From an uncultured Odoribacter sp. (GTDB taxonomy: Bacteria; Bacteroidota; Bacteroidia; Bacteroidales; Marinifilaceae): a stretch of 12,398 nucleotides of DNA. The notes beneath the pieces were generated by a model. The model saw nothing but the letters and a program-made list of their open reading frames with translations. It searched no databases and was not told the DNA's origin. Below are positions 1-7,111 of this stretch, in pieces. A program made the translations under genes and the position numbers. The stretch is taken from the NCBI GenBank assembly GCA_905204385.1, contig CAJKZL010000044.1:1-12398 (forward strand). The letters run 5' to 3'. How positions within the stretch are numbered: the first letter of the stretch is position 1; each line of letters starts with the position of its first letter.

Positions 1-1381
1 CTTCCCGGCGGCTGTCGTAAATTTTGAAGCTTCCGCGGTCTTTGGCCAGATGAACCGAATCCCTGTAAGATTCCACGGCCAGCGTTTTTTGCACATCCAC
101 AGCAAAATCTATTGCCTCGTCGCTACCATAGCGCAGGCCCAGGGCCGCCAGCATATCGCCTTCGGCCGTAATCCCGACACCCGTACGGCGTCCTTCCTTG
201 GCCTTCTGGCGGATTTTCTCCCATAAACGGATTTCTACTCCTTTTACTTCATCGGTCTCCGGATCTTCGTGCACCTTATCCAGGATGACGTCGATCTTTT
301 CCAATTCCAGATCGATGATATCGTCCATGATCCTTTGAGCAATTGCGACATGCTTTTTAAAAAGCGGAAAATCGAAATAAGCTCCCTTTGTAAAAGGATG
401 CTGAACGTAAGAGTAAAGATTTATCGCCAACAACCGGCAAGAATCATAGGGACATAAAGGGATCTCACCGCAAGGATTGGTGGAAACGGTGCGGTATCCT
501 TTGTCCGCATAGCAATCGGGAACGCTTTCCCGGATGATAGTGTCCCAGAATAAAATCCCTGGTTCTGCCGATTTCCAGGCATTATGAACAATCTTATTCC
601 ATAGCTGGCGTGCATTTATTTCTTTTTTATTCTTAGGTTCGTCCGAATACACCGGATATTTCTGCACATAAACCTCATCATCGATCACAGCTCTCATAAA
701 GTCATCGTCGATCTTCACCGATACATTCGCACCCGTGACCTTCCCTTCCGACATTTTCGCATCGATAAAGCTTTCCGAATCCGGGTGGTTGATAGAAACG
801 CTCAGCATCAAAGCGCCCCGGCGTCCGTCCTGGGCCACTTCACGAGTCGAATTGGAATACCGCTCCATAAAAGGAACAATACCGGTCGAAGTCAGGGCCG
901 AATTTTTCACCGGCGATCCTTTGGGGCGAATATGGGATAAATCATGCCCGACGCCACCCCTTCTTTTCATCAGTTGGACCTGTTCCTGGTCAATTTTCAT
1001 GACTCCGCCATAAGAGTCCGAAGGTCCTTCGTTACCTATCACAAAACAATTCGAAAGGGAGGCGATTTGAAATTCATTACCGATACCCGTCATAGGACCT
1101 CCCTGGGGAACAATATATTTAAAATCGCGCAACACTTCGAAAATATCGTCTTCACTAATGGGATTCGGATAACGGTTTTCAATTCTGGCTATTTCCTTAG
1201 CCAACCGCCGATGCATATCGTCCGGATTCTTTTCAAAAATGTTCCCGAAAGAATCCTTCAAAGCATATTTATTCACCCACACCCGGGCAGCCAATTCATC
1301 CCCATTGAAATAGGTCAATGAACTTTGAAACGCCTCATCCGGCGTATAAATCTCCTGCTCTTTCGTTACATACTCATTCAT
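1..1381 (-). CDS. nrdJ: Adenosylcobalamin-dependent (class II) ribonucleoside reductase, N-terminal 460 residues
   Basis: This gene reduces ribonucleotides to deoxyribonucleotides in the cytoplasm using a radical generated from adenosylcobalamin, so it works without oxygen. The window contains the first 460 codons and the C-terminus runs off the left edge. Visible landmarks are LSNCFVIG with the redox cysteine at about C112, the glycine-rich stretch RRGGVGHDLSHIRPKG at 140-155, and the active-site motif NPCGEIPL at 302-309 with thiyl-radical cysteine C304 and E306. The family member usually has about 850 residues, so roughly half is present. The ATG at 1381 is the first in frame and is preceded by a weak AAAGG. 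No B12 box is visible in its upstream region, although the enzyme depends on B12. The family assignment is firm. The class II call rests on the overall resemblance to vitamin B12-dependent reductases of Bacteroidetes. Confidence 0.93.
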   Translation of the reverse strand, partial: MNEYVTKEQEIYTPDEAFQSSLTYFNGDELAARVWVNKYALKDSFGNIFEKNPDDMHRRLAKEIARIENRYPNPISEDDIFEVLRDFKYIVPQGGPMTGIGNEFQIASLSNCFVIGNEGPSDSYGGVMKIDQEQVQLMKRRGGVGHDLSHIRPKGSPVKNSALTSTGIVPFMERYSNSTREVAQDGRRGALMLSVSINHPDSESFIDAKMSEGKVTGANVSVKIDDDFMRAVIDDEVYVQKYPVYSDEPKNKKEINARQLWNKIVHNAWKSAEPGILFWDTIIRESVPDCYADKGYRTVSTNPCGEIPLCPYDSCRLLAINLYSYVQHPFTKGAYFDFPLFKKHVAIAQRIMDDIIDLELEKIDVILDKVHEDPETDEVKGVEIRLWEKIRQKAKEGRRTGVGITAEGDMLAALGLRYGSDEAIDFAVDVQKTLAVESYRDSVHLAKDRGSFKIYDSRRE

Positions 1382-1423
1382 AGCTTATTACCTTTATTGT
1401 GATTGTTTTGTTATAGGATAGGA

Positions 1424-1431
1424 CAAATATA
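1424..1431 (-). promoter_or_regulatory. Candidate -7 promoter box for nrdJ
   Basis: Read on the minus strand this is TATATTTG, an exact match to the Bacteroidetes TAnnTTTG -7 consensus. It lies 42 nt upstream of the nrdJ ATG. I do not see a convincing TTTG-type -33 box at the expected distance, so this is a candidate only. Confidence 0.4.
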
Positions 1432-1450
1432 TAGAAAAAGAGACCACATC

Positions 1451-1567
1451 TGGTAACTTTTTAACAGATATTTTTTGGCAAGTTTTCCATTTCAACAACA
1501 CAAACAACTAATTATCAACATAATAAAAAGTTACCAACATGCTAAAAGTTTTCCAAAAAGTTAGCCA
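1451..1567. repeat. Repeated AAAAGTTnnCCA-like boxes upstream of nrdJ
   Basis: Five similar short boxes lie in this AT-rich intergenic stretch. AAAAAGTTACCA is at 1525-1536, and its inverted copy TGGTAACTTTTT is at 1451-1462. AAAAGTTTTCCA is at 1544-1555, AAAAAGTTAGCCA at 1555-1567, and AAGTTTTCCA at 1480-1489. A TTATCAACA at 1512-1520 differs by one base from a DnaA box. The boxes sit between the nrdJ promoter candidate and the rimM terminator. They could be binding sites for a regulator of the reductase gene. They could also be chance in AT-rich DNA. Confidence 0.4.
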
Positions 1568-1619
1568 GTTAATCAGATAAATGAAATAAACAAGAAATCG
1601 AACAGAAATATTTTTCAAC

Positions 1620-1657
1620 AAAAAGACAGGAAAACGAACGGAGGAGTCTCTCCTGTC
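1620..1657 (-). terminator. Intrinsic terminator of the rpsP-rimM operon
   Basis: On the minus strand GACAGGA (1657-1651) pairs with TCCTGTC (1631-1625), giving a 7-bp stem with a 19-nt loop. Five U residues (1624-1620) follow directly. It begins 8 nt after the rimM stop codon, which is where an operon terminator is expected. Confidence 0.7.
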
Positions 1658-1665
1658 CGAACCTT

Positions 1666-2202
1666 TCAATTCAACTCAGCAAGTTCCGCAGGAATGGCCA
1701 CTACAAGGCGGGAATGTTCAAAGTCCAGAAATTTGATATAGACTTCTGAAAAGGGCAAAAGGATTTCCTTACCGCCAAATGAAAGGGTAAGTACGACATT
1801 TCCGGAATAATCGGCGACATCGACGACCTCCCCAGAGGTATCGGAGATCTCATCCGTCACCCCGAAGCCGATAAGCGAATAGACATCATAATCCTCCATC
1901 CCTTCCACTTCGCTAGTCTCCAGCAATTCTTTTTCCAGTAAAACCTCACAGCCCGACAAAAGTTCGGCCTGCTTGAGAGTATCTACATAATCGAACTTAA
2001 CGATATAAGAAGAATGATTGCGCTGTGTCAATCCGTCTTCAGCAATAAAAAAGGGAACCGGTGCCCCATCCAAAAGGAGGAACACCGGTTTGTCCGCATA
2101 TCTTTCGAGCAGATCGCTATCCGTGGTAATGATCACAGCCCCTTGTAAATTGTGGGTTTTGCTCACCTCACCGATTTTAATGCAATCTTCCCGGCCGATC
2201 AT
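1666..2202 (-). CDS. rimM: Ribosome maturation factor RimM
   Basis: RimM helps assemble the head of the 30S ribosomal subunit, binds protein S19 and is needed for 16S rRNA processing; it acts in the cytoplasm. The protein is 178 residues, normal for the family. It starts MIGREDCIKIGEVSKTHNLQG, matching the usual RimM beginning in which a G-x-I-x-x-x-H-G-like turn opens the N-terminal barrel. The second half, from about residue 95 (DYDVYSLIGF), is the PRC-barrel domain. The frame could open at GTG 2205, but the adjacent ATG at 2202 is the more likely start. It lies 8 nt after the rpsP stop, so the two genes are almost certainly cotranscribed, and a terminator follows it. The rpsP-rimM order is a classic ribosomal arrangement. 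Confidence 0.93.
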   Translation of the reverse strand: MIGREDCIKIGEVSKTHNLQGAVIITTDSDLLERYADKPVFLLLDGAPVPFFIAEDGLTQRNHSSYIVKFDYVDTLKQAELLSGCEVLLEKELLETSEVEGMEDYDVYSLIGFGVTDEISDTSGEVVDVADYSGNVVLTLSFGGKEILLPFSEVYIKFLDFEHSRLVVAIPAELAELN

Positions 2203-2210
2203 CACAAAAA

Positions 2211-2765
2211 TTATTCGGCAGCCGGAGCTTCAGCAACAGTTGTTTCCTCAGCAGGGGCGGCAGCAGCTTCAGCTTCTGCCTTTTTAGCAGCCTCGGCGGC
2301 AGCTAACTCCGCTCTTTTCTTTGCAATTTCTTCTTCTCTGGCAGCACGCACTTTTGCTTCAGCTTCCAGACGGGCTTTAGCAGCAGCATCTCCGGCTTCA
2401 GCCAGTTTCTGAATCTTAGCCTGAACCTTAGCTTCTTTTTCCTTCATCCAAGCTTCGAATTTCGCTTCGGCAGCAGCTTCGTCAAAAGCGCCTTTTTTCA
2501 CACCTTCCAAAAGATGTTTTTTCAACAGCACTCCTTTATACGACAGGATTCTAGAAGCAGTATCCGTAGGTTGTGCCCCCACCTGCAACCAATACAATGC
2601 TCTGTCGAATTTGAGATCGATAGTAGCCGGGTTTGTGTTCGGATCATAGGTTCCGATCTTTTCAATGTAACGACCATCGCGTGGTGCTCTACTATCTGCT
2701 ATCACTACATGATAGAATGGACGACCTTTACGTCCGTGTCTCGCTAATCTGATTTTTGTAGCCAT
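2211..2765 (-). CDS. rpsP: 30S ribosomal protein S16 with long C-terminal extension
   Basis: S16 is a primary structural protein of the 30S subunit. Residues 1-80 carry the S16 core: [20 protein letters not shown] at the start, [20 protein letters not shown], then [20 protein letters not shown]. The remaining 100 or so residues form a low-complexity tail rich in Ala, Glu and Lys that looks strongly helical, ending in an Ala/Pro/Glu stretch. Typical S16 proteins have about 80-100 residues. Long tails are common in Bacteroidetes, so the 184-residue length is not a fusion artefact. The ATG at 2765 starts exactly at the conserved N-terminus and is preceded by A/T-rich DNA with no Shine-Dalgarno site. 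It is the first gene of an operon with rimM. Confidence 0.96.
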   Translation of the reverse strand: MATKIRLARHGRKGRPFYHVVIADSRAPRDGRYIEKIGTYDPNTNPATIDLKFDRALYWLQVGAQPTDTASRILSYKGVLLKKHLLEGVKKGAFDEAAAEAKFEAWMKEKEAKVQAKIQKLAEAGDAAAKARLEAEAKVRAAREEEIAKKRAELAAAEAAKKAEAEAAAAPAEETTVAEAPAAE

Positions 2766-2791
2766 TTTGTTAATCTATAAAAATTTTTATT

Positions 2792-2810
2792 CTCCCATAC
2801 CCGATGGGAG
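2792..2810 (-). promoter_or_regulatory. Perfect hairpin in the rpsP 5' leader
   Basis: CTCCCAT (2792-2798) and ATGGGAG (2804-2810) form a perfect 7-bp stem with a 5-nt loop. The stem begins 3 nt downstream of the predicted -7 box, so the rpsP transcript should begin at or within it. A second palindrome, ATAAAAATTTTTAT, lies between it and the start codon. It may stabilise the mRNA 5' end or be a ribosomal-protein feedback site. The hairpin is visible; its role is inferred. Confidence 0.55.
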
Positions 2811-2813
2811 CCG

Positions 2814-2821
2814 CAAAGATA
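2814..2821 (-). promoter_or_regulatory. -7 promoter box of the rpsP-rimM operon
   Basis: The minus strand reads TATCTTTG followed by C, an exact TAnnTTTG match for the Bacteroidetes primary sigma factor, 48 nt upstream of the rpsP ATG. The -33 element is poor in the T-rich upstream tract. The same octamer occurs at 4619-4626 ahead of the riboswitch. Confidence 0.55.
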
Positions 2822-3101
2822 ATGCAAAAAGAGAAAAGAGAAAAATAAAAGAACGAGAAAAATCGAGGAAGCCGAAGCACAAAAACAATTTATTTTAACC
2901 GTCAGCAACCCCCTGGTTTACAGGGATTGCATATCCTTAACTTCGGAGCATATTCGGAGTAATTTCAGTATATTTTTACTATATTTTTAGAAAATAAATG
3001 AATTTAATCCGATAATTACTTGAAATTACGCTTTTTAAATCTTATATTCAACCTGTCGAATCCCGGACAAAAAGATTGTACAACCTTAAATCTTTCACCT
3101 C
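2822..3101. other. Intergenic region between rpsP and the DUF6266-like gene
   Basis: With the rpsP leader this is a 336-base stretch without a gene. It is AT-rich. It holds a small perfect hairpin (CCCTG 2911-2915, CAGGG 2921-2925, 5-nt loop), a direct repeat of TTCGGAG just downstream, and a tandem ATATTTTT(A/T) run near 2970-2990. I see no clear TAnnTTTG box for the plus-strand gene and no RNA gene. Confidence 0.5.
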
Positions 3102-3758
3102 ATGGGCATCATCTCTTCTCCTTTATTTACGGATGCAAAAGGCACCTTAGGGAATATCATTATTTATAAAGTAAAAAATCAGGTACGCATCCGGGCAAAA
3201 CCTTTGGTACACAAGGACAGAAAAAGTCCCAAACAATTGAAGCAACGCGCCAAGCTGAAAACGGCACTGGCATTATACCAAAAACTGGATTATGCTTTCA
3301 AGCGATCGTGGCAAATCTGCGCCGAAACATCGCCCATGAACGGTTGTAACCTATTCATTCGCGAAAATATCGGAAATATCGGCCCCGACGGAGAAATCAT
3401 CGATTGGGCAGAGCTAAAAATCAACCATGGTCCTTTGTTGCAGGCCAACCACCTCCGCGTAACAGAAAGCGACGAACGAACGGTGACCGTCAGTTGGGAC
3501 ACGGAAACCCTGGAGGCCATCACTTTCGACGATCTGGTGCAAATCGGAGTTTACGGCTACCTCGAAGCGACCGAAGAAGAAAGCATTTACTACCTCCGGG
3601 AAACGAAAAGCAACCGCAAGACTGGTCGATGTACATTTGAAATTCCCGAAGGCAAAGGGATATTGCATTTTTACATTTGCTTCAAAAGCATCTATACCAA
3701 CGAATCGTCGGACAGCCTATACATCGGAAGCCGGGAGGCGAAACAGAAAGCCGAATAA
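3102..3758 (+). CDS. DUF6266-like protein of unknown function
   Basis: This 218-residue protein has no signal peptide or membrane segment. Its N-terminus starts MGIISSPLFTDAKGTLGNII, followed by an R-I-R-A-K-P segment and KSPKQLKQRAKLKTAL at 42-57. This follows the layout I associate with DUF6266 proteins of Bacteroidetes: MG, a G-x-x-G-N/T-V/I turn, then a conserved Q-x-x-Q-R-x-K/R region. The second half has alternating beta-like segments such as TVTVSWDTETL and LHFYICFKSIY, which suggest an immunoglobulin- or fibronectin-like domain. The function is unknown and no neighbour explains it. It has no evident Shine-Dalgarno site, and the ATG at 3102 is the natural start. The DUF6266 assignment is from memory of the pattern and is moderate. 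Confidence 0.75.
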   Translation: MGIISSPLFTDAKGTLGNIIIYKVKNQVRIRAKPLVHKDRKSPKQLKQRAKLKTALALYQKLDYAFKRSWQICAETSPMNGCNLFIRENIGNIGPDGEIIDWAELKINHGPLLQANHLRVTESDERTVTVSWDTETLEAITFDDLVQIGVYGYLEATEEESIYYLRETKSNRKTGRCTFEIPEGKGILHFYICFKSIYTNESSDSLYIGSREAKQKAE

Positions 3759-3813
3759 TTCTTTCATTATTATATCGTAAAGCTATTTCAAAACCGGTCA
3801 ACGTTTATCCTGA

Positions 3814-3827
3814 GGGTTTCGAAACCC
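3814..3827. terminator. Palindrome between convergent genes, possible bidirectional terminator
   Basis: GGGTTTCGAAACCC is a perfect 14-bp palindrome in the 84-nt gap between the convergent DUF6266-like gene and cobI. It can fold as a 5-bp stem with a TCGA loop. No strong T-tract follows on either strand, so terminator function is suggested mainly by position. Confidence 0.35.
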
Positions 3828-3842
3828 GGCAAGCCTTTCTCT

Positions 3843-4547
3843 TTACGCCGGCCGGATAACTAAAATGGAAAAATAGGTGAAATCGCGGGCGAGTATTTCT
3901 TGGGGAGAAGCGGTATAATATTCCTCCGGTGTACCCACCTGCTCGAAATAATGGTAGTTCAATTCCAAATGACGGGCGATAAAAGGACGCAAGACCGCTT
4001 CGCCCAAAGGGACTTTCATGATCACCAGGGTACGTTTGGCAACCACCGCTTCCAACAATTCCTCCACCAGCACATCGCCGGGGATCACAAGCAAGCGTTC
4101 CTGTTGTTTCACCAGATGAAGCCCAACAGAAGCGCCTGCAGCAATAAAGGCCGGCACTCCGGCTATCATATCTACCGGAAAGCCCTCCTGTTGCAAACGA
4201 ACGTACATATAATTCGCCGACGAATAAAAGCAGGCATCACCTTCAGCGGTTACCGCCACGGTCTTGCCGGACCGGGCCAGAAGCAACATTGCCGCGCAAG
4301 CTTCCTCGTAGGCTTCGACCGCTTTTTCCCGATTCCGGGACATCGGAACTTCAAAAACACGGATCTTCGATTCGTCTACCGACAAACTGCGCAAAATGGT
4401 CATCGCCCTCGACTTGACTCTTCCGTCGCCAGTACGGGTTGCCGGACAAAAAACAACATCAGCAGCATTCAACGCCTTTAAAGCTTTCAGCGTAATCAAA
4501 TCCGGTTCCCCCGGACCTAAGGATACACCTATAATTTTACCTTTCAT
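3843..4547 (-). CDS. cobI: Precorrin-2 C20-methyltransferase (CobI/CbiL)
   Basis: This SAM-dependent enzyme methylates C-20 of precorrin-2 (or the cobalt/sirohydrochlorin form in the anaerobic route) early in corrin ring synthesis. The 234-residue protein begins MKGKIIGVSLGPGEPDLITLK. This is the G-x-G-P-G-E/D-x-D-L-(I/L)-T loop of tetrapyrrole methylases. AEGDACFYSS follows at about 96-105 and IAGVPAFIAAGASVG at about 124-138, both SAM-site signatures. The length matches the family. The frame stays open to 4658, but the conserved start fits the ATG at 4547 (or 4553). It is divergent from the B12 riboswitch and importer operon, which supports a cobamide role. No other cobalamin synthesis gene is in view. 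Aerobic and anaerobic versions cannot be told apart here. Confidence 0.9.
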   Translation of the reverse strand: MKGKIIGVSLGPGEPDLITLKALKALNAADVVFCPATRTGDGRVKSRAMTILRSLSVDESKIRVFEVPMSRNREKAVEAYEEACAAMLLLARSGKTVAVTAEGDACFYSSANYMYVRLQQEGFPVDMIAGVPAFIAAGASVGLHLVKQQERLLVIPGDVLVEELLEAVVAKRTLVIMKVPLGEAVLRPFIARHLELNYHYFEQVGTPEEYYTASPQEILARDFTYFSILVIRPA

Positions 4548-4618
4548 GGTCATTCGCAACATTATTATCCCTCCGCCTACAAAAGTCACAAAAAAATCAA
4601 AGCCGTCAAAATAAATAT

Positions 4619-4626
4619 TATCTTTG
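4619..4626 (+). promoter_or_regulatory. Candidate -7 box for the riboswitch-controlled operon
   Basis: TATCTTTG matches the TAnnTTTG consensus and is identical to the box ahead of rpsP. It is about 65-70 nt upstream of the riboswitch core, so transcription from about 4633 would include the whole aptamer. No clear -33 element is seen. Confidence 0.45.
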
Positions 4627-4689
4627 TCCCTGTGTTGGTTTATTTGAAACAATTGCATATCTGGATTGAAGGGAGAAGGACTGTTTTAG

Positions 4690-4866
4690 AGTCCACCTCG
4701 TTTCATACCGGTAATCTGCAATTCAAAAAGGGAATCCGGTGCAATTCCGGAGCTGTCCCCGCAGCTGTAAAGTCAATACTGTCGTGAATACAGATCTTTT
4801 CATACACACCCACTGAGCCTCGTGGTCCGGGAAGGGGAAAAGATGACAAGCCAGAAAACCTGCCAA
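4690..4866 (+). ncRNA. Cobalamin riboswitch
   Basis: This is a cis-acting adenosylcobalamin-sensing leader. The conserved core is plain: GGGAATCCGGTG at about 4730, then CAATTCCGGAGCTGTCCCC and GCAGCTGTAA, followed by the closing B12 box GCCAGAAAACCTGCC at 4850-4864. The variable arm lies between them (about 4772-4845). A small hairpin (GGACT 4678-4682, AGTCC 4690-4694) precedes the aptamer. The start codon of the binding-protein gene is about 45 nt after the B12 box, with a good Shine-Dalgarno site between and no obvious intrinsic terminator. Control of translation is therefore more likely than attenuation. The exact 5' edge is approximate. Confidence 0.93.
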
Positions 4867-4898
4867 CAGCATAAAATAATAAATCCATTTTTTCTTTC

Positions 4899-4904
4899 GG
4901 AGGA
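4899..4904 (+). promoter_or_regulatory. Strong Shine-Dalgarno site of the importer operon
   Basis: GGAGGA lies 7 nt before the ATG at 4912. Most other genes in this window have weak or no such site. The strong one fixes the start and is a plausible target for riboswitch masking. Confidence 0.7.
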
Positions 4905-4911
4905 AAAGAGT

Positions 4912-6063
4912 ATGAAAAGATTCATCCAACTTTCTGCTATCGCCTTATGTTGTCTAGGGCTTTTGCCCTGTTCGTGCCGCAATGCTCAAAAAACAAACCG
5001 GCAAAAGGAAAATACTCATCTGGCTTCGGATAAAGAGTCGGGTATTCGTTATGCCAAAGGATTCTGGCTGGAACCCCGGGAGGGATACCGATTGCTACAC
5101 ATCAAGGACCCGCAAAGCGTGCAAAGCACCCGATATACCTTTGCGCTGCGGCAAAGGTGCAGTTCACCGGCCATACCCGAGGGAATCCCTGTCATCGACC
5201 TTCCCGTCGAGCGTTCGATCTGTATGACCTCTCTGCAATTATCCAATTTCATAAAACTCGAAGCGACGGAAAAGGTAGTGGGAATCAGCAGTTCCCGGTT
5301 TCTGGCCAATCCGGCTATGAAACGGCAATTAGCGGAAGGAAGCACGCGCAAAATAGGGATAGAGGGTAATTTCGACACCGAGGTCATCCTGAACCTGGCC
5401 CCCGAAGTGATACTGATTTCTCCCTTCAAGCAAGGCGGATATGATGCGATGAAAGAAGTAGACCTTCCTCTGATCCCCCATCTGGGCTATAAGGAAATGA
5501 CACCCCTGGGACAAGCCGAATGGATAAAATTCACCGGCCTGCTTATCGGCCAGGAGGCAAAAGCCGACAGCCTATTTGCAGAAATCGAGCATAAGTACAA
5601 CCGACTGAAAAAGCTAACCGCCCGGGTGAAATCCCGCCCGATAGTGCTGAGCGGGGAAATCCACGGCGGCACCTGGTATGCCGTCGGAGGGGAAAGCTTC
5701 CTGGCTCAAGTATTCAAAGATGCCGGGGCCGATTACTTCCTGAAAGACGATCCCCGCTCGGGAGGTGTCAATCTGGATTTCGAAACCGTATACAACCAGG
5801 CCGACCAGGCCGACTACTGGCGCATCCTGAACAGCTATCCGGGCACTTATTCCTACGAAGTACTCCGGGCACAGGACGAACGCTACGCCGATTTCAAAGC
5901 CTTCAAACAAAAAGGGATTATCTATTGCAACATGCGCGAAAAACCTTATTACGAAAACATGCCCATGGAACCCGAATTATTGTTATCGGATTTTATCAAA
6001 GTTTTTCATCCGGATTTATTACCGGATTATCAACCCGTTTACTATCATCTGCTAAAAGACTGA
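4912..6063 (+). CDS. btuF: B12 ABC transporter substrate-binding lipoprotein (BtuF-like)
   Basis: This is probably the periplasmic binding component that hands cobalamin or a cobamide to the importer. The 383-residue protein starts with a signal peptide (MKRFIQLSAIALCCLGLL) followed by PCSC at 19-22, an imperfect lipobox, so it is likely membrane-anchored. The body resembles the TroA/BtuF class III binding-protein fold. IPVIDLPVERSICMTSLQLSNFIKL is split by the first lobe, PEVILISPF marks the lobe 1 core, and IVLSGEIHGGTWYAVGGESF opens lobe 2. The ATG at 4912 is chosen over an upstream in-frame ATG at 4822, which lies inside the riboswitch. The permease starts 4 nt after its stop. Substrate identity comes from the riboswitch; by sequence alone a siderophore or haem binder would also fit. 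Confidence 0.88.
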   Translation: MKRFIQLSAIALCCLGLLPCSCRNAQKTNRQKENTHLASDKESGIRYAKGFWLEPREGYRLLHIKDPQSVQSTRYTFALRQRCSSPAIPEGIPVIDLPVERSICMTSLQLSNFIKLEATEKVVGISSSRFLANPAMKRQLAEGSTRKIGIEGNFDTEVILNLAPEVILISPFKQGGYDAMKEVDLPLIPHLGYKEMTPLGQAEWIKFTGLLIGQEAKADSLFAEIEHKYNRLKKLTARVKSRPIVLSGEIHGGTWYAVGGESFLAQVFKDAGADYFLKDDPRSGGVNLDFETVYNQADQADYWRILNSYPGTYSYEVLRAQDERYADFKAFKQKGIIYCNMREKPYYENMPMEPELLLSDFIKVFHPDLLPDYQPVYYHLLKD

Positions 6064-6067
6064 TTCT

Positions 6068-7111
6068 ATGTCCAAAACCGGTAAAAATACAACCTATCTT
6101 CTGCTGTTGATCCTGCTGATCTTTGTATTTTTATTTCTGAATCTGGTGTTAGGATCGGTAAATATCCCCCTGAAATCGGTCTGGAATATCCTCACAGCCC
6201 AGGGAGATGAAGCGGTAACCTGGCAAAATATCATCTGGAAATCGCGTTGTCCTCAGGCCTTGACGGCTTTGGTCGCCGGAGCAGGCCTTTCCATCAGCGG
6301 CTTACAGATGCAGACTGTTTTCCGCAATCCGCTGGCAGGGCCTTCCGTGTTGGGCATCAGTTCCGGCGCCAGTCTGGGCGTAGCCTTTGTAGTCTTATTT
6401 TCGGGCAGCATCGGCGGGGTAGCCTTAAGCCAGCTGGGCATTATCGGGGAGGTGGCACTTTCTGTCGCTGCCATCGCCGGTTCGCTGTCGGTCATGGCCT
6501 TGATCGTTTTTGCTTCCAACAAAGTGAAGGGAAACGTTACCCTGCTCATCATCGGGGTGATGATCGGTTATCTGGCCAACGCCATCATCGGCATACTCAA
6601 ATTTTTCAGCGTGGAAGAAGACATAAAGACTTATGTGATCTGGGGACTGGGAAGCTTTTCCCGGGTTTCGGGCAACCAGATGATGTTATTCGTCACCATC
6701 ATGCTCCTATTGCTTCCCCTCTCTTTTTTATTGATAAAGACCCTCAATCTGCTTATGCTGGGCGATGGGTATGCCCGCAATCTGGGTTTGAACATCAAAC
6801 GGGCCAGGATGCTGGTGATCAGTTGCTCCGGCATCCTGACGGCCATTGTCACCGCCTATTGCGGCCCTATCATTTTTCTGGGCCTGGCCGTTCCTCACCT
6901 CTGTCGCGCTATTTTTCAAACTTCCGACCATCGGTTGCTGATGCCGGCCTGTCTGGTCATGGGTGCCGCTCTGGCGTTAGCTTGCAACCTTATCGCCCGG
7001 ATGCACGGATTCGAAGGAGCCCTGCCGGTAAACTCCGTCACTGCCCTGATCGGCGCTCCGGTTGTAGCTTCCGTATTATTCCGTAAACGCAAAAATGAAC
7101 TGAATGAATAG
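6068..7111 (+). CDS. btuC: B12 ABC transporter permease, FecCD family (BtuC-like)
   Basis: This is the inner-membrane channel subunit, working as a dimer with the binding lipoprotein and the ATPase. The 347-residue protein is very hydrophobic, with about ten helices expected for the family. The diagnostic FecCD stretch GLQMQTVFRNPLAGPSVLGI is at about 78-97, followed by SSGASLGVAF. Further motifs are KVKGNVTLLIIGVMIGYL, WGLGSFSRVSGNQ, and near the end CGPIIFLGLAVPHLCRAIF, the region that contacts the ATPase. Its length matches the family. It starts 4 nt after the binding-protein gene and overlaps the ATPase gene by 8 nt, so all three share one transcript under the riboswitch. Confidence 0.92.
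   Translation: MSKTGKNTTYLLLLILLIFVFLFLNLVLGSVNIPLKSVWNILTAQGDEAVTWQNIIWKSRCPQALTALVAGAGLSISGLQMQTVFRNPLAGPSVLGISSGASLGVAFVVLFSGSIGGVALSQLGIIGEVALSVAAIAGSLSVMALIVFASNKVKGNVTLLIIGVMIGYLANAIIGILKFFSVEEDIKTYVIWGLGSFSRVSGNQMMLFVTIMLLLLPLSFLLIKTLNLLMLGDGYARNLGLNIKRARMLVISCSGILTAIVTAYCGPIIFLGLAVPHLCRAIFQTSDHRLLMPACLVMGAALALACNLIARMHGFEGALPVNSVTALIGAPVVASVLFRKRKNELNE

Noticed and set aside
735..1321. Plus-strand open frames opposite nrdJ
   Set aside because: The minus strand encodes a continuous, strongly conserved ribonucleotide reductase here, so these are antisense shadows.
1382..1665. Second cobalamin riboswitch ahead of the B12-dependent reductase
   Set aside because: I looked for the GCCAG...CCTGCC box and the GGTG...CCCCGCA core on the minus strand and found neither; the leader from the promoter candidate is also too short.
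2906..2930. Small CCCTG/CAGGG hairpin as a possible phage or integrative-element attachment site
   Set aside because: There is no integrase, tRNA gene or second copy of the sequence in the window. A 5-bp hairpin alone does not support the claim.
4548..4658. In-frame N-terminal extension of cobI by 37 codons
   Set aside because: The conserved tetrapyrrole methylase start (KIIGVSLGPGEPD) begins right after the ATG at 4547. The extension is AT-rich, unlike the family, and covers the divergent promoter region.
4822..4911. Upstream start for the binding lipoprotein at 4822
   Set aside because: It would begin inside the cobalamin riboswitch and bury the signal peptide. The ATG at 4912 has a strong GGAGGA site and opens directly with the signal sequence.
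6247..7086. 279-codon open frame overlapping btuC in another frame
   Set aside because: Its product is rich in His, Arg, Gly and Ser with no domain, and it lies entirely within a well-supported FecCD permease. It is a shadow frame.
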